Of a stretch of 64,000 nucleotides of DNA, positions 1-11,456 are shown piece by piece. The translations under genes and the position numbers were made by a program. The stretch is from contig CAKMRJ010005634.1 of assembly GCA_928212115.1 (NCBI GenBank), positions 252,014,193-252,078,192 of the forward strand. The letters run 5' to 3'. Each line of letters starts with the position of its first letter. Positions within the stretch are counted from its first letter, which is position 1. Source of the stretch: Lactuca virosa (taxonomy: Eukaryota; Streptophyta; Magnoliopsida; Asterales; Asteraceae). A model generated the notes under the pieces. That model had not been told where the DNA came from. It was given only the letters and a program-made list of their open reading frames with translations, and ran no database searches.

Positions 1-710
1 AGGTTACTGCCTATAAAATGCCAGTTTAATGGGTGTCCACTCTCACCCACCGCTTCCTTGACTGGTGGAGGGTCGTTAGCCGAACGGGTAGGACAAAGAC
101 TATAATTCTCATTAAAAGTCTAATGATATATAAAGTAACTAAACCTTCCCAATCTTAGTTACTTTAGGAAAATGTGAAATTGATGCTAATCCATGAAATT
201 ACACTTTGCACCTTACCAAGTCATTGATGGAGCGTGTGTGGTTAACCGACACATTAACTTGGACTAGTAAGGGTGGCAAAGGGTAGCTTAATTTTTATCA
301 TAAGGTCAATGGAGGTGTGTGGTTTAACCGACACATTCATTAGGTGATAATTGACATTAAGAGTACCAAGTACATTTGCATGGTTATTCACACCTTGTTT
401 GTGATCCTCGGTATCCCAGTCACAAACCTGAAAGGAATAATCGAGATTTAAACATGCCATTAAATTGTTCAATTAATCTAAAAGGATCTAGGAATTTCAA
501 TCCAATTAAAACTTAATAAGTATTTCGTTTTTCATGGTGGAAATTGGTAAATCGTCATTTACCTACCTTCAAATATTTTGCAAGTTGGATTACGAGATCC
601 CTCTTCCAAATTGTAAAATATTGTGTTGGGTCCTAGCCTTAAAATTTCATTTTGTGTGTTATATTAAGAACTCTTTATCTAATCTAAACTTTGTCTTTCT
701 TTCTTTTCAG

Positions 711-958
711 GTGTCTTCCAACACTGCTTCTAGCTCAAACCCTACTGGCTCCTTCTCTCTCATGAACCTTTGTGGGAGAGTCATCTTTGATGGGCCTAAT
801 TTTAATGATTGGATTAGGAAAATCAGGATGGTCACTCGCATGAGGACAAGGAATATGTCCTCAACAATGAGCTAAGGAAATCGATAAATCTGCTGCTACT
901 CCTTAGGAGATGCTGATTTTAGGCACATGAGAAAGATGCCACCAAGGTAGCTTGTATC
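711..958 (+). pseudogene. copia gag, N-terminal part, frameshifted (copy 1)
   Basis: Encodes the start of the copia capsid protein (residues such as FDGPNFNDWIRK). It follows a pyrimidine-rich tract ending in CAG, like a splice acceptor. The first codon is GTG; the related copy at 45526 has ATG at the same place. Against copy 2 this stretch has lost four single bases between about 848 and 925 and gained a TAG, so the frame changes before 959. The reading frame is open upstream to an ATG at 534, but those residues come from leader sequence and are probably not protein. Confidence 0.82.
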
Positions 959-2785
959 ATGCTTGCCACCATGTCTCCTGAACTCCAAAAGTCCTATGAG
1001 GACTTCTACCCTTTTGAGATGCACCAGGACCTGATGGAAAGATACCATCAGAGTGCTAGTCAAGAGCGGTATGAAATCATCTGCTCCATGACTACAACAA
1101 AGATGAAGGATGGTGAACCCATCACGGGCCACTTGCGGAAAATGCAAAGGTTTGTGGACCGTCTGCTCAAAGTGAATGTGAACTTTGATGAAGAGCTGGC
1201 TATAAATATTATTCTACACTACTTACCTCCTTGTTATGATCAGTTCCTCATGACTTATCATATGAACAAAGAGGAAGTCACTAAGAGAAAGCTTCAGGGC
1301 CTTATGAGGACTGCCAAAAGTGGTCTCAAAGGTAAAACTGTTGTAACCACTCCTATTGCTAATGCCCCTATTTTGGCAATTGGGAAAGGTAAGAGGAAGG
1401 CTCCTTCCAAGAGCCGCAAGGGAAAGTCTCTTGATGGATCCTCTTTAAGTGGAACCAAAGGAGGTTCTGGTACTCCCTCAGCCATCCGAAAAGAAGCACA
1501 ATGTTTCTATTGCCATGAAAAGGGGCATTGGAAGCGAAGCTGCCCCAAGTACTTGCAGAATGTTAAGGATGGGAAGGTCAAACTCACCCATGCAGGTATT
1601 TACACTATTCTATCTAAAAACTCATCACATACTAACTCTTGGGTGCTTGACACAGGTTGTGGAATTCACATTTGTTATGATGTGCAGGGCCTAAAAAGAA
1701 GTAACGATGTGGAGCATGGGAAGATAAACTTGATCATGGGGAATAAGAAGGTTTCACCTGTCACTAAGATTGGAGTTTACTCATTATTGGTTAGTAGTGG
1801 CTTAGAAATAGTTTTGAATAATTGTTGCTACTCGTCTGAAATGGCGAGAAATGTTATTTCCTTTCATGGTTTGTACAAACAAGGTTTCACATTTTCGTTT
1901 GATAATGAAATTGGTGCTATTAATGCTTATTATAATGGTGTTTTTTATTTTAGAAAATTACCTTGTAATGGTGTATATGAAGCTGTGATGGTTGTAGACA
2001 ATTTAGGAAATAATGTGTTGCATATCGATTCTTCTAATGATTTGGATAAGGCATCCTTGTGGCATTGCCGTCTTGGACATGTCAACAAGAAGCGCATAGG
2101 CCAACTCCAAAAGGCTGGAGTTTTGGAGTTATTCGACTTAAGGTCGGATGACACTTGTGAGTCTTGTTTGCTTGGAAAAATGACTAAGTCACCCTTCACT
2201 AGTACTTGTGAAAAGGGTGAAGGTTTTTTGGATCTCATACACACCGATGTGTGTGGAACCTTCAGAACAGCCACAAGGGATGCTAACCGCTTCTATGTGA
2301 CTTTTACTGATGATTACAGCATATATGGCTATATCTACTTAATCAAGCATAAGTCCGATACCTTTGAGAAATTCAAAGAGTTTAAGCAAGAAGTGGAGAA
2401 TCAGCTGGGCAGGAAGATAAAGATGCTCCGATCCGATCGAGGTGGTGAGTATCTTAGTATCGAGTTCCTGGACTATCTTAAGGAGGTGGAAGTTTCACAG
2501 TTGACGCCACCTAGGACACCACAGCTTAATGGTGTGTCTGAGAGGCGCAACCAAACCTTGTTATACATGGTTCGTTCCATGATGAGTCAAGCTTCGTTAC
2601 CAATCTCATTCTGGGGGTATGCCTTGGAGACTGCCGCCCATATCCTTAATCGAATCCCAACTAAAAAGGTTGCCAAAACACCTCACGAGATGTGGACAGG
2701 TAAGGCTCCCTCGTTAGCACACATCAAGGTTTGGGGTTGCGAGGCTTTCGTGAGGCACGAGACTCACGACAAGCTCAAACCTTAG
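959..2785 (+). pseudogene. copia gag C-terminus, protease, gag-pre-integrase and integrase (copy 1)
   Basis: A 608-residue open stretch. In order: gag with LATMSPELQKSYEDFYPFEM; a basic linker; an intact zinc knuckle CFYCHEKGHWKRSC (CX2CX4HX4C) near residue 180; the aspartic protease motif LDTGCGIH near 230; the gag-pre-integrase domain (LWHCRLGHVNKKRIGQL) near 370; and the integrase core with all three acidic residues visible (IHTDVCG, RSDRGGEY, SERRNQ). It ends at a TAG after DKLKP, inside the normal polyprotein. The first ATG is internal, created by the frameshifts before it. It is the best preserved protease-integrase part of this family here. Confidence 0.92.
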
Positions 2786-3429
2786 AGTGAGCGATGTATT
2801 TTCATCGGCTACCCGTAAAAGTCCTTTCGTTATCTCTTCTACAGACCGAGTGACAATGTTGTCTTCGTTGCGAGGAGAGGGGTTTTCCGAGAGAGGGAAC
2901 TTATATTCCAAGGGGACAGTGGGAGGAAAATTGAACTTGAAGAACTGCAAGAGTTAACCGATGAAGGAACCTCAAACACTAGCGATCAACCTGAGGAGGA
3001 AACTCTTGTCGATCCGATTGACGAGTCCGTACCTCTGAGACGTTCCAGTAGAGTTAGTGTTCCACTTGTGTTATATGGTTTTCATATAACATCTGAGGGT
3101 GATACATTTATCAGTGATACCACACTGATAAATTTGGATGAACTTAACAACTACAAGGAAGCCCTGGCAGGCCCCGAGTCTACTAAATGGAAAGAGGCTA
3201 TGGACAGCGAGATTTAGTCCATGTATGACAATCAAGTTTGGAACTTGGTTGACAATGTACCGGGTCGTAAGATAGTCGGGTGCAAATGGATATTCAAGAA
3301 GAAGACCGACATGGATGGGAAGGTACACACTTATAAGGCGCGACTGGTTGCGAAGGGCTTTACTTAAACTCTGGGAGTTGACTATGATGAGACCTTCTCA
3401 CCAGTAGCGAAATTAAGTCTATTAGGGTT
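2786..3429 (+). pseudogene. copia integrase C-terminus to RT N-terminus, decayed (copy 1)
   Basis: Continues the pol frame but carries several stops (for example near 2815, 3216 and 3366) and a small deletion near 3411 that shifts the frame into RT. Recognisable pieces are the segment after integrase (IFIGYP), an acidic linker and the RT N-terminus (VDYDETFSPVAK). The intact counterpart lies on the minus strand at about 42750-43440. The pieces are diagnostic, but no protein could be made through this part. Confidence 0.8.
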
Positions 3430-4722
3430 ATGCTAGCCATTGCTGCATTTCATGACTATGAAATATGGAAAATGGATGTCAAAACTGCTTTCCTTAATAG
3501 GAAGTTGGCTGAGGATGTTTACATGAGTCGGCCAGAGGGTTTTGTCGATGCTAAGTACCCTAATAGAATGTGTAAGCTTGAGAAATCCATTTATGGATTG
3601 AAACAAACATCTCGCAGATGGAATCTTTGTTTCGATGAGAAAGTCAAAGAGTTTGGCTTTTCGAGAAGTGAGGATGAGCCCTGTGTATATTTCAGAGCTA
3701 GTGGGAGTATAGTTAGCTTCTTGGTACTATATGTGGATGACATACTACTCATAGGAAATGATATCCCAACCTTGCAGGAGGTGAAATCCTGGCTTGGGAA
3801 GTGTTTCTCTATGAAGGACCTTGGAGAAGCTGCCTATATCCTAGGGATAAGGATTTTGAGAGACAGGAGTAAGAGACTAATTGGACTTAGTCACATTACC
3901 TACTTGGACAAAGTGTTGAAGAGGTTCAACATGCACAATTCCAAGAAAGGTGACTTACCGATCCAGAGCAATGCCAAACTGAGTAAAGCTCAGAGTCCGA
4001 GTACAGAGGCTGAGATAGCTGAGATGAGTCGATTACCATATGCTTCCATTATTGGCTCGATCATGTATGTTATGACTTGTACCCGCCCTGATGTGGCCTT
4101 TGCTTTGAGCATGGTCAGCAGATATCAAGGGAATCTTGGTAAGGCTTACTGGACTGCGGTTAAGAACATTCTCAAGTACCTGCGGAAGACTAAGGACTGG
4201 GTCCTTACCCTCGGTGGGAGTTATGACTTGACAGTGGTGGGGTATAGCAACGCCAGCTTTCAAATCGACAGAGATAATTTCCGCTCTCAGCCGGGTTGGG
4301 TGTTTACCTTGAATGGAGGAGCAATTACTTGGAAATGTTCCAAGCAGGAGACTGTAGCTGATTCAACATGCGAATCAGAGTACATAGCAGCAAACGAAGA
4401 GACGAAGGAGGCGATATGGCTGAAGAACTTCATCGGAGACCTTGGAGTTGTACCAGCTATAAAGGAGCCTGTGGAGATTTTCTATGACAGCGATAGTGCG
4501 GTTTCCTTAGCCAAGGAACCAAGGGATCATGGTAGGTCCAGACACATCGATAGGAAATATCACTTCATAAGAGAAAAGATAGAAGAAGGACTCCTCGTGG
4601 CAAAGAGGGTATCATCAGATGAGAACCCGGCAGATCCCCTCACAAAGGGACTGAGTAGGGTTAAGCATTTACAGCATGCAAGGCACATTGGGCTGAGGGA
4701 TGATATTAGTTTTAATGATTAG
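3430..4722 (+). pseudogene. copia reverse transcriptase and RNase H (copy 1)
   Basis: 430 residues open to the natural end of pol. RT (RVT_2 type): MDVKTAFLN with the first catalytic Asp near residue 18, YGLKQTSRRW near 57, and the catalytic box LYVDDILLIGND near 100. RNase H: ETVADSTCESEYIAA near 310, DSDSAVSLAKEPRDHGRSRH near 355, and the terminal ADPLTKGLSRVKHLQ. The first ATG is internal to RT because a frameshift near 3411 cuts it from the preceding frame. Domain content is complete, but it is expressed only as part of a broken polyprotein. Confidence 0.93.
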
Positions 4723-5560
4723 ATAGCTATTTCGAAACTTGTAATAGATAATCTGTAATTGACATTCGATTCTTAAATAAAAGGTGTTTTTTTATTTACT
4801 AGTATGGTACTGTCTCATGTCAATTGTTTTACTATTGTTTCATTTTTGCATGTTTTGACTTCCAGAAAAATTAGGTTATTCATCCACAGTCGATCATACT
4901 TTGGAAGTAGGTATTGAAGTAAGACTATCATCAATTTGGCTTGTAGATTGACAGAAATGGTTAGACATTGCTATGACATTCATGAGTGCTCATAAGGTCT
5001 GAGTGTTGGATTTAACCCACACTCACTTGTATCACTTCATGGAATTTATCTCGACTGATCGTGAGACGATAATATCATATAATCTTGAAACCTAGATATA
5101 TGAGTTGTTGACTATGAGTTGTTCGTACATTGATAGTACAATAACGCATCGGTAACTCGATGTTATAAAACGTGTTGTTGTGTATGGTTTAGTGAATAGT
5201 AAGTACAAGGATATACTGTCAAAGTTTATCTGTTCCTTTTAGTCCTTGGAGGATTAAAAGCGATATCTTGGGCTCCTCGATGACTTTGTTTTGACTAATG
5301 TGCCGAGCCCGGTCAGAACTAAATTGATGTGTTCGATTAAGTTATATGTCAAACGAATAAGAAATCGGGAAAAAAATTGCTGGACAATAAGATTGATTGT
5401 GTTCCATGTGTTTGTCCGGCTGATATCTTGAGAACAGAGGATTTTGTGATCACTTATCTAAAATGGTACGTCTAAGTTAGACAAAGGCATTTATGAGCCA
5501 CAATTGTTAGTCGGATCTTGAAGTTATACTATAGTTATTAGATTTATCCAAGTGGGACAC
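4723..5560 (+). other. copia 3' untranslated region with polypurine tract (copy 1)
   Basis: No gene. AT-rich sequence between the pol stop and the LTR, matching the minus-strand element at 40268-41494 and the stretch before 31044. The last bases, AAGTGGGACAC, act as the polypurine tract that primes plus-strand DNA; the complete copia has the same tract next to its 3' LTR. Confidence 0.75.
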
Positions 5561-6352
5561 TGTTGGATAAGGTGTCTAAGTCCATAACTATATTTGGTAT
5601 GTACTTGACCCGAGAGTAGCATGGTCCATTTGGGTTGCACTTCACCAGAACAATCTGTAAGGATGGACTTTTGAGAAGAGGTTATTTATGATTTACTAAT
5701 ATATTATAAGTTCTAATATATTAATATGAAATCGTATTATTTAATTAGTATTGATCAATAATTAATTTGGAATTAATTTTGTGATCAAAAGAGACTAATT
5801 AAATATATGAGGATTGATTGTGTAAATCATTTATTCTTATGAAGTGGGCTAATGATCCATGATTCCTTATGTTGGGCTAAACCCATGTGGTAACCCATGG
5901 ATACTCCATGGAGGGTTAAAACCCATGGAGCATGAGGAATGTGGAAAGTCATGCACATTAGGGTTTACATGGTGTAACCCTAATTAAGCCACACTATATA
6001 AGAACCCCTCTAGCTAGCAAAATCGGCACCTAAGCATACACACAAGAGTGCTAGCCGAAATTGAGTGCAAGTAATACTCTCTCAATTTCATCCATTTGTT
6101 CATGGTGATTTGTGGTTCTATTTGAGGCATTCACGTTATTGGTGCTAGGATCTTAAAGGCTTAAGGAATCAAGCTACAAGAAAAGGTATGTCATTCTACT
6201 AGATTTTTGTATTACATGTACTTCATGGTATGCTAGTTAGGATGAAACCTTGGAAAAATGAAAGTTTGCATGTATAATAGAGAAAACATAGATCCAAGGT
6301 TTCTAGGGTTGCATGTAAACCTTAGGAGTGTTAGAATGCTCAAAACCCATCA
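5561..6352 (+). repeat. copia LTR shared by copies 1 and 2
   Basis: 792 bp, starting TGTTGGATAAGGTG and ending CAAAACCCATCA. It is preceded by the polypurine tract of copy 1 and followed directly by a tRNA-Met primer site for copy 2, so it is both the 3' LTR of one copy and the 5' LTR of the next. A TATA box lies at 5995-6002. The same LTR family appears at 9947, 10603, and on the minus strand at 39504 and 47007. Confidence 0.93.
5995..6002 (+). promoter_or_regulatory. TATA box in copia LTR
   Basis: CACTATATAAGAACC lies about 360 bp before the LTR end, the usual place for the U3/R promoter of a copia LTR. The minus-strand LTR has the same box at 47354-47363. The solo LTR at 10603 has lost it by deletion. 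Confidence 0.7.
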
Positions 6353-6353
6353 G

Positions 6354-6366
6354 TGGTATCAGAGCC
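6354..6366 (+). other. primer binding site, tRNA-Met (copy 2)
   Basis: TGGTATCAGAGCC, one base after the LTR. It is complementary to the 3' end of initiator tRNA-Met and primes minus-strand DNA synthesis. Confidence 0.92.
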
Positions 6367-6445
6367 TAGGCTTGTTTTCTATTATACATGATGCTACTTG
6401 TTTTCAAAGCTTGAAAAAATCGATTTTCTGTTGTCTGAACAGTGA

Positions 6446-6530
6446 ACTCGCCAAGTCCACTGACAGACTCGCAGAGTCCACCTTGAAAGCTGACCAACTC
6501 GCCGAGTCAGTTCATACACTCGACGAGTTG
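6446..6530 (+). repeat. ACTCGNCGAGT-type palindromes in copia leader
   Basis: Four copies, exact or degenerate, start about 80 bp after the primer site: AACTCGCCAAGTCC, GACTCGCAGAGTCC, AACTCGCCGAGTCA and ACTCGACGAGTT. Equivalent clusters lie at 14969-15050 in Copia A and 46842-46925 in the complete copia, at the same distance from the primer site. Confidence 0.8.
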
Positions 6531-7826
6531 GTGCTCCTGGATGCAAAATTTCGAATTTTAAAGCTGAAATTGGACTAGAATCATTACCCTAAACTGTTTT
6601 TGAACAAATAAACTTGTTTTTGATGTGGTAATGATTGTGCTTATCCAATTTCAAATATAATTATCAAAGTTTCAAGTTTTATATTAGTTTATATGATTCT
6701 TCAAAATTGTTGATGTGAATTATCCATGCTTATGAGTTTTGCTAGATCATATATATTATTTGACATTTCTTGTTAGTTTAATTATTGATCTAAATGCCTT
6801 TTAATGGACTCCATAACTTGTCCTCGAGTTATGGAATTCCAAAAGTCTTTTCTTAAAAGTCATTAAAACTCATAAGATATAGAAATGAAAGGTTTTGAAG
6901 AGTTTCAAAACTTGCCCTCAAGTTTTGGAATTTGTAAAGTCACTTAAGAATACTTTAATTCCAAACCCTAGAATATTAAAAGTTTAAAATTCAACCCTTA
7001 TACTATTATAATATTATAGGTTTCATATTTATATATATGTATAAGACAAGTCGGTTTTACCGTTAGTAGGCCTTATTCACGAAGCCGGTCTATAAGGGGG
7101 TATAAGGTTACTGCCTATAAAATGCCAGTTTAATGGGTGTCCACTCTCACCCACCGCTTCCTTGACTGGTGGAGGGTCGTTAGCCGAACGGGTAGGACAA
7201 AGACTATAATTCTCATTCAAAGTATAATGATGACTATAAAGTAACTAAACCTTTTATAAATTTCCAATCTTAGTTACTTTAGGAAAATGTGAAATTGATG
7301 CTAATCCATGAAATTACACTTTCCACCTTACCAAGTCGTTGATGTAGCGTGTGTGGTTAACCGACACATTAACTTGAACTAGTAAGGGTGGAAAAGGGTA
7401 GCATAATGTTTATCATAAAGTCAATGGAGTGTGTGTGGTTAACCGACACATTCATTAAGGTGATAATTGACATTAAGAGTACCAAGTACATTTGCATGGT
7501 TATTCACACCTTGTTTGTGATCCTCGGTATCCCAGTCACAAACCTGAAAGGAATAATCGAGATTTAAACATGCCATTGAATTGTTCAATTAATCTCAAAG
7601 GATCTAGGAATTTCAATCCAATTAAAACTTAATAAGTATTTCGTTTTTCATGGTGGAAATTGGTAAATCGTCATTTACATACCTTCAAATATTTTGCAAG
7701 TTGGATTACGACATCCCTCTTCCAAATTGTAAAATATTGTGTTGGGTCCTAGCCTTAATATTTCATTTTGTGTGTTATATTAAGGACTCTTTATCTAATC
7801 TAAACTTTGTCTTTCTTTCTTTTCAG

Positions 7827-8746
7827 GTGTCTTCCAACACTGCTTCTAGCTCAAACCCTACTGGCTCCTTCTCTCTCATGAACCTTTGTGGGACAGTCAT
7901 CTTTGATGGGACTAATTTTAATGATTGGATTAGGAACATCAGGATGGTCACTCGCTACGAGGACAAGGAATATGTCCTCGACAATGAGCTCAAGGAAATC
8001 GATAAATCTGCTGCTACTCCTCAGGAGATTGCTGATTTTAGGGCACATGAGAAAGATGCCACCAAGGTAGCTTGTATCATGCTTGCCACCATGTCTCCTG
8101 AACTCCAAAAGTCCTATGAGGACTTCTACCATTTTGAGATGCACCAGGACGTGATGGAAAGATACCATCAGAGTGTAGTTAAGAGCAGTATGAAATCATC
8201 TGCTCCATCATTACAAAAAAGATGAAGGATGGTGAACCCATCACGGGCCACTTGCCGAAAATGCAAAGGTTTGTGGACCGTCTGCTCAAAGTGAATGTGA
8301 ACTTTGGTGAAGAGCTAGCTATAAATATTATTCTACACTGCTTACCTCCTTGTTATGATCAGTTCCTCATGACTTTTCATATGAACAAAGAGGAAGTCAC
8401 TAAGAGCAAGCTTCAGGGCCTTATGAGGACTGCCAAAAGTGGTCTCAAAGGTAAAACTGTTGTAACCACTCCTATTGCTAATGCCCCTGTTTTGGCATTT
8501 GGGAAAGGTAAGGGGATGAAGAGGAAGGCTCCTTCCAAGAGCCGCAAGGGAAAGTCTCTTGATGGATCCTATTTAAGTGGAACCAAAGGAGGTTCTGGTA
8601 CTCCCTCAGCCATCCGAAAAGAAGCACAATGTTTCTATTGCCATGAAAAAGGGGCACTGGAAGCGAAGCTGCCCCAAGTACTTGCAGAATGTTTAGGATG
8701 GGAAGGTCAAACTCACCCATGCAGGTATTTACACTATTCTATCTAA
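7827..8746 (+). pseudogene. copia gag (copy 2)
   Basis: Better kept at the N-terminus than copy 1 (LCGTVIFDGTNFNDWIRNIRMVTRYEDKEYVLDNELKE). It starts with GTG straight after a TTTTCAG acceptor-like tract, the same start-codon change as copy 1. A lost base near 8176 shifts the frame; it reopens at 8222 (MKDGEPITGHLPKMQ). An extra A near 8650 breaks the zinc knuckle after CFYCHEKG, and the frame closes at 8746. Confidence 0.88.
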
Positions 8747-8771
8747 AAACTCATCACATACTAACTCTTGG

Positions 8772-9144
8772 GTGCTTGACACAGGTTGTGGAATTCACAT
8801 TTGTTATGATGTGCAGGGCCTAAAAAGAAGTAACGATGTGGAGCATGGGAAGATAAACTTGATCATGGGGAATAAGAAGGTTTCACATGTCACCAAGATT
8901 GGAGTTTACTCATTATTGCTTAGTAGTGGCTTAGAAATAGATTTGAATAATTGTTGCTACTCGTCTGAAATGGCGAGAAATGTTATTTCCTTTCATGGTT
9001 TGTACAAACAAGGTTCACATTTTCGTTTGATAATGAAATTGGTGCTATTAATGCTTATTATAATGGTGTTTTTTATTTTAGAGCATTACCTTGTAATGGT
9101 GTATATGAAGCTGCGATGGTTGTAGACAATTTAGGAAATAATAT
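8772..9144 (+). pseudogene. copia protease and start of gag-pre-integrase (copy 2)
   Basis: Continues in the gag-pol frame with the protease motif LDTGCGIHICYD, then a region matching copy 1. A single-base loss near 9014 shifts the frame before the next domain. The element ends at 9144 after the codons for VVDNLGNN, where copy 1 continues into gag-pre-integrase. Confidence 0.85.
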
Positions 9145-9852
9145 TTATGCTTGGACTCGTCGAGTAGGACATGTCACGAACTCTCGAATATCATCTCTCA
9201 GCATGGAATCATATCTGGTCTTCTTCATCTCCTCGTCTACAGTGTGCTGCGGAACCAATAATGCTCGCTCCCGAAACATGGCGGTGCTCTCCGCCACAGT
9301 CTTGGTGGTCTGCTGAAAATCCTGAAACTCTCTCACCAACCGCTGCAGGTTAATAGACGGCGCAAACTCCTGATCAAATCTCCTCACAAAATCCTTCCAG
9401 GTCATGTCAGCCACACCTGCTGACCCTACCTTGCGGGTAACCTCCTCCCACCAATCCCTGGCTTGGTCCCTCAACATACAAGATGCGAACCCCACCTTTG
9501 CCGCCTCGGGGCAAAAGCTCGTGCGCTAGGTATTCTCCATGTCTACCACCCAACGTCGACTCGTGATGGGGTCCCTGACCCCAAAGAACTCGGGTGCCCC
9601 ACACGCCTTAAACTCCCGGAATGAGGGAGCTCGGGCCTCAACCTGGCCTGTAGCAATCTCGGATCGAAAAGACCTGAGCCGCTCCTCCATGATCTCCATA
9701 ATACCTTCCTTGACGGTCCCGAAAATCACCGGGGTAGCGTCAAGAATGCCACGAGTGACCTCGGTTGTGATAAGATCGTGCAGCCTCTCATCAATGGGTT
9801 CTGCACCGGAGCTCGACCCAGATCTTGATCCTGATCCTGAACCTCGAGTGAT
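9145..9852 (-). pseudogene. gypsy gag, N-terminal half with one stop
   Basis: Minus-strand frame starting at an ATG near 9852. Features in order: an acidic, serine-rich N-terminus; TPVIFGTVKEGIMEIMEERL; FREFKACGAPEFFGVRDPI; the Retrotrans_gag core with RDQARDWWEEV, FDQEFAP and LVPQHTVDEEMKKTRY. A TAG at 9526-9528 interrupts it after MENT, and both sides are in the same frame. The homologue at 61442 is uninterrupted here. The zinc-knuckle half is missing because the fragment ends. Confidence 0.88.
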
Positions 9853-9946
9853 CATCACCATCCTCAACTGAAAATACCACAAAACAGGATGATAAGGATA
9901 TTCAAAAAAGGAATCCCTCGTCCTCGTCGGTCTCCTTATAGCTTCC
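9145..9946 (-). mobile_element. Ty3/gypsy gag fragment, reversed
   Basis: Only the 5' end of a gypsy interior is present: about 700 bp of gag plus a short stretch upstream of its start. It is cut by Copia copy 2 on one side and by the Copia A LTR (9947) on the other. No LTR, protease or RT remains. The protein is clearly related to the gag at 61442. Confidence 0.85.
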
Positions 9947-10602
9947 TGTTGGATTACTGTCTAAGTCCATAACTATAATTGGTATGTACTTGACCCGAGA
10001 GTAGCATGGTCCATTTGGGTTGCATATCACGAGGACAATTTGATAGGATGGACTTTTGAGAAGAGGTTATTTATGAATTATTAATATATTATAAGTTCTA
10101 ATATATTAATATGAAATCATATGATTTAATTAGTATTGATCAAGAATTAATTTGGAATTAATTTTGTGATAAAAAAGACTAATTAAATATATGGGGATTG
10201 ATTGTGTAAATCATTCATTCTTATAAAGTGGGCTTATGATCCATAGTTCTTTATGTTGGGATAAACCCATGTGGTGACCCATGGATACTCCATGGAGGTT
10301 AAAACCCATGGAGCCTAAGGAATGTGGAAAGTCATGCACATTAGGGTTTACATGGTGTAACCCTAGTTTTGCCACACTATATAAGAAGCCCTTTGGTTGG
10401 TGAAATTGTAATTAGTACTCTTGGAGAGCCATAACCAATTTGTGTGCACCATACCCTCTCAAAGTTATCCTTTGTCCAAAGGTGTGTTGTGATTCCATTT
10501 GAGGCATTCATACTATGGTGCTAAGTTCTTAAAGGCCAAACTCAAGAAGGTATACAAGCTACAACAAAGAGGTAATTCTATAACTCATTATTATGTGGTT
10601 TA
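9947..10602 (+). repeat. Copia A 5' LTR, first part
   Basis: Starts TGTTGGATTACTGTC and follows the family LTR, including TATA (CACTATATAAGAAGCC, around 10375), until the solo LTR inserted at 10603. With the remainder at 14748-14880 the net length is 789 bp, against 792 bp for the LTR at 5561. Confidence 0.9.
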
Positions 10603-11456
10603 TGTTGGATAAGGTGTCTAAGTCCATAACTATATTTGGTATGTACTTGACCCGAGAGTAGCATGGTCCATTTGGGTTGCACTTCACCAGAACAATCTGT
10701 AAGGGTGGACTTTTGAGAAGAGGTTATTTATGATTTATTAAAATATTATAAGTTCTAATATATTAATATGAAATCATATTATTTAATTAGTATTGATCAA
10801 GAATTAATTTGGAATTAATTTGTGATCAAAAGAGACTAATTAAATATATGGGGATTGATTGTGTAAATTATTCATTCTTATGAAGTGGGCTAATGATCCA
10901 TGATTCTTTATGTTGGGCTAAACCCATGTGGTACCCCATGGATACTCCATGGAGGGTTAAAACCCATGGAGCATGAGGAATGTGGAAATTGAGTGCAAGT
11001 AATACTCTCTCAAGTTCATCCATTTGTTGGTGGTGATTTCTAGTTCCATTTGAGGCATTCAGATTATTGGTGCTAGGCTCTTAAAGGCTTAAGGAATCAA
11101 GCTACAAGAAAAGGTATGTCATTCTACTAGATTTTTCTATTACATGTACTTCATGGTATGCTAGTTAGGATGAAACCTTGGAAAAATGAAAGTTTGCATG
11201 TATAATAGAGAAAACATAGATCCAAGGTTTCTAGGGTTGCATGTACACCTTAGGAGTGTTGGGTGGTGTTTGTTTTTTGTCTGCAGGTCTGCGTGGCCTC
11301 TTCTGTCTGCGCCGCAGACCACGCGCAAACATTAGCCTTCGAAGACTGTTTGTTTTTTTGAAGACTGCAGACCTAAAAATGTATGCGCGCCCTCTTCTTG
11401 GCGCAGATGTGGACCAGAGTGTTCTAACATCTTCAGACATCTTCTAGCCTAAAAAA

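Larger units (their letters stand above)
1..5560 (+). mobile_element. Ty1/copia element, copy 1, internal region (5' end outside window)
   Basis: Internal part of a copia element in the order leader, gag, protease, integrase, RT, RNase H, 3' UTR, running into an LTR at 5561. The sequence from position 1 matches that from about 7106 in copy 2 nearly base for base, so about 750 bp of leader and the 5' LTR lie outside the window. Integrase before RT is the copia order. Several frameshifts and stops show it is not autonomous now. Interior-LTR-interior without a second LTR between copies points to a tandem arrangement. Confidence 0.93.
6353..9144 (+). mobile_element. Ty1/copia element, copy 2, 5' internal part (truncated)
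   Basis: Primer site, a leader of about 1.47 kb (6367-7826), gag, and the start of protease/gag-pre-integrase. From 7106 it parallels the window from position 1. Similarity to copy 1 ends at about 9144, within the gag-pre-integrase region, against an unrelated reversed gypsy fragment. No integrase or RT remains. Confidence 0.9.

Noticed and set aside
534..875. In-frame ATG upstream of gag in copies 1 and 2 as the real start
   Set aside because: The upstream residues come from leader ending in an acceptor-like tract, and the related copy starts with ATG right after that tract.
6354..6366. tRNA-like match
   Set aside because: Only the 13-base complement of a tRNA 3' end is present: primer binding site.
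11231..11447. Short ORFs on both strands at the TIR element end
   Set aside because: They cross the boundary between LTR and inserted element and consist of terminal repeat sequence.
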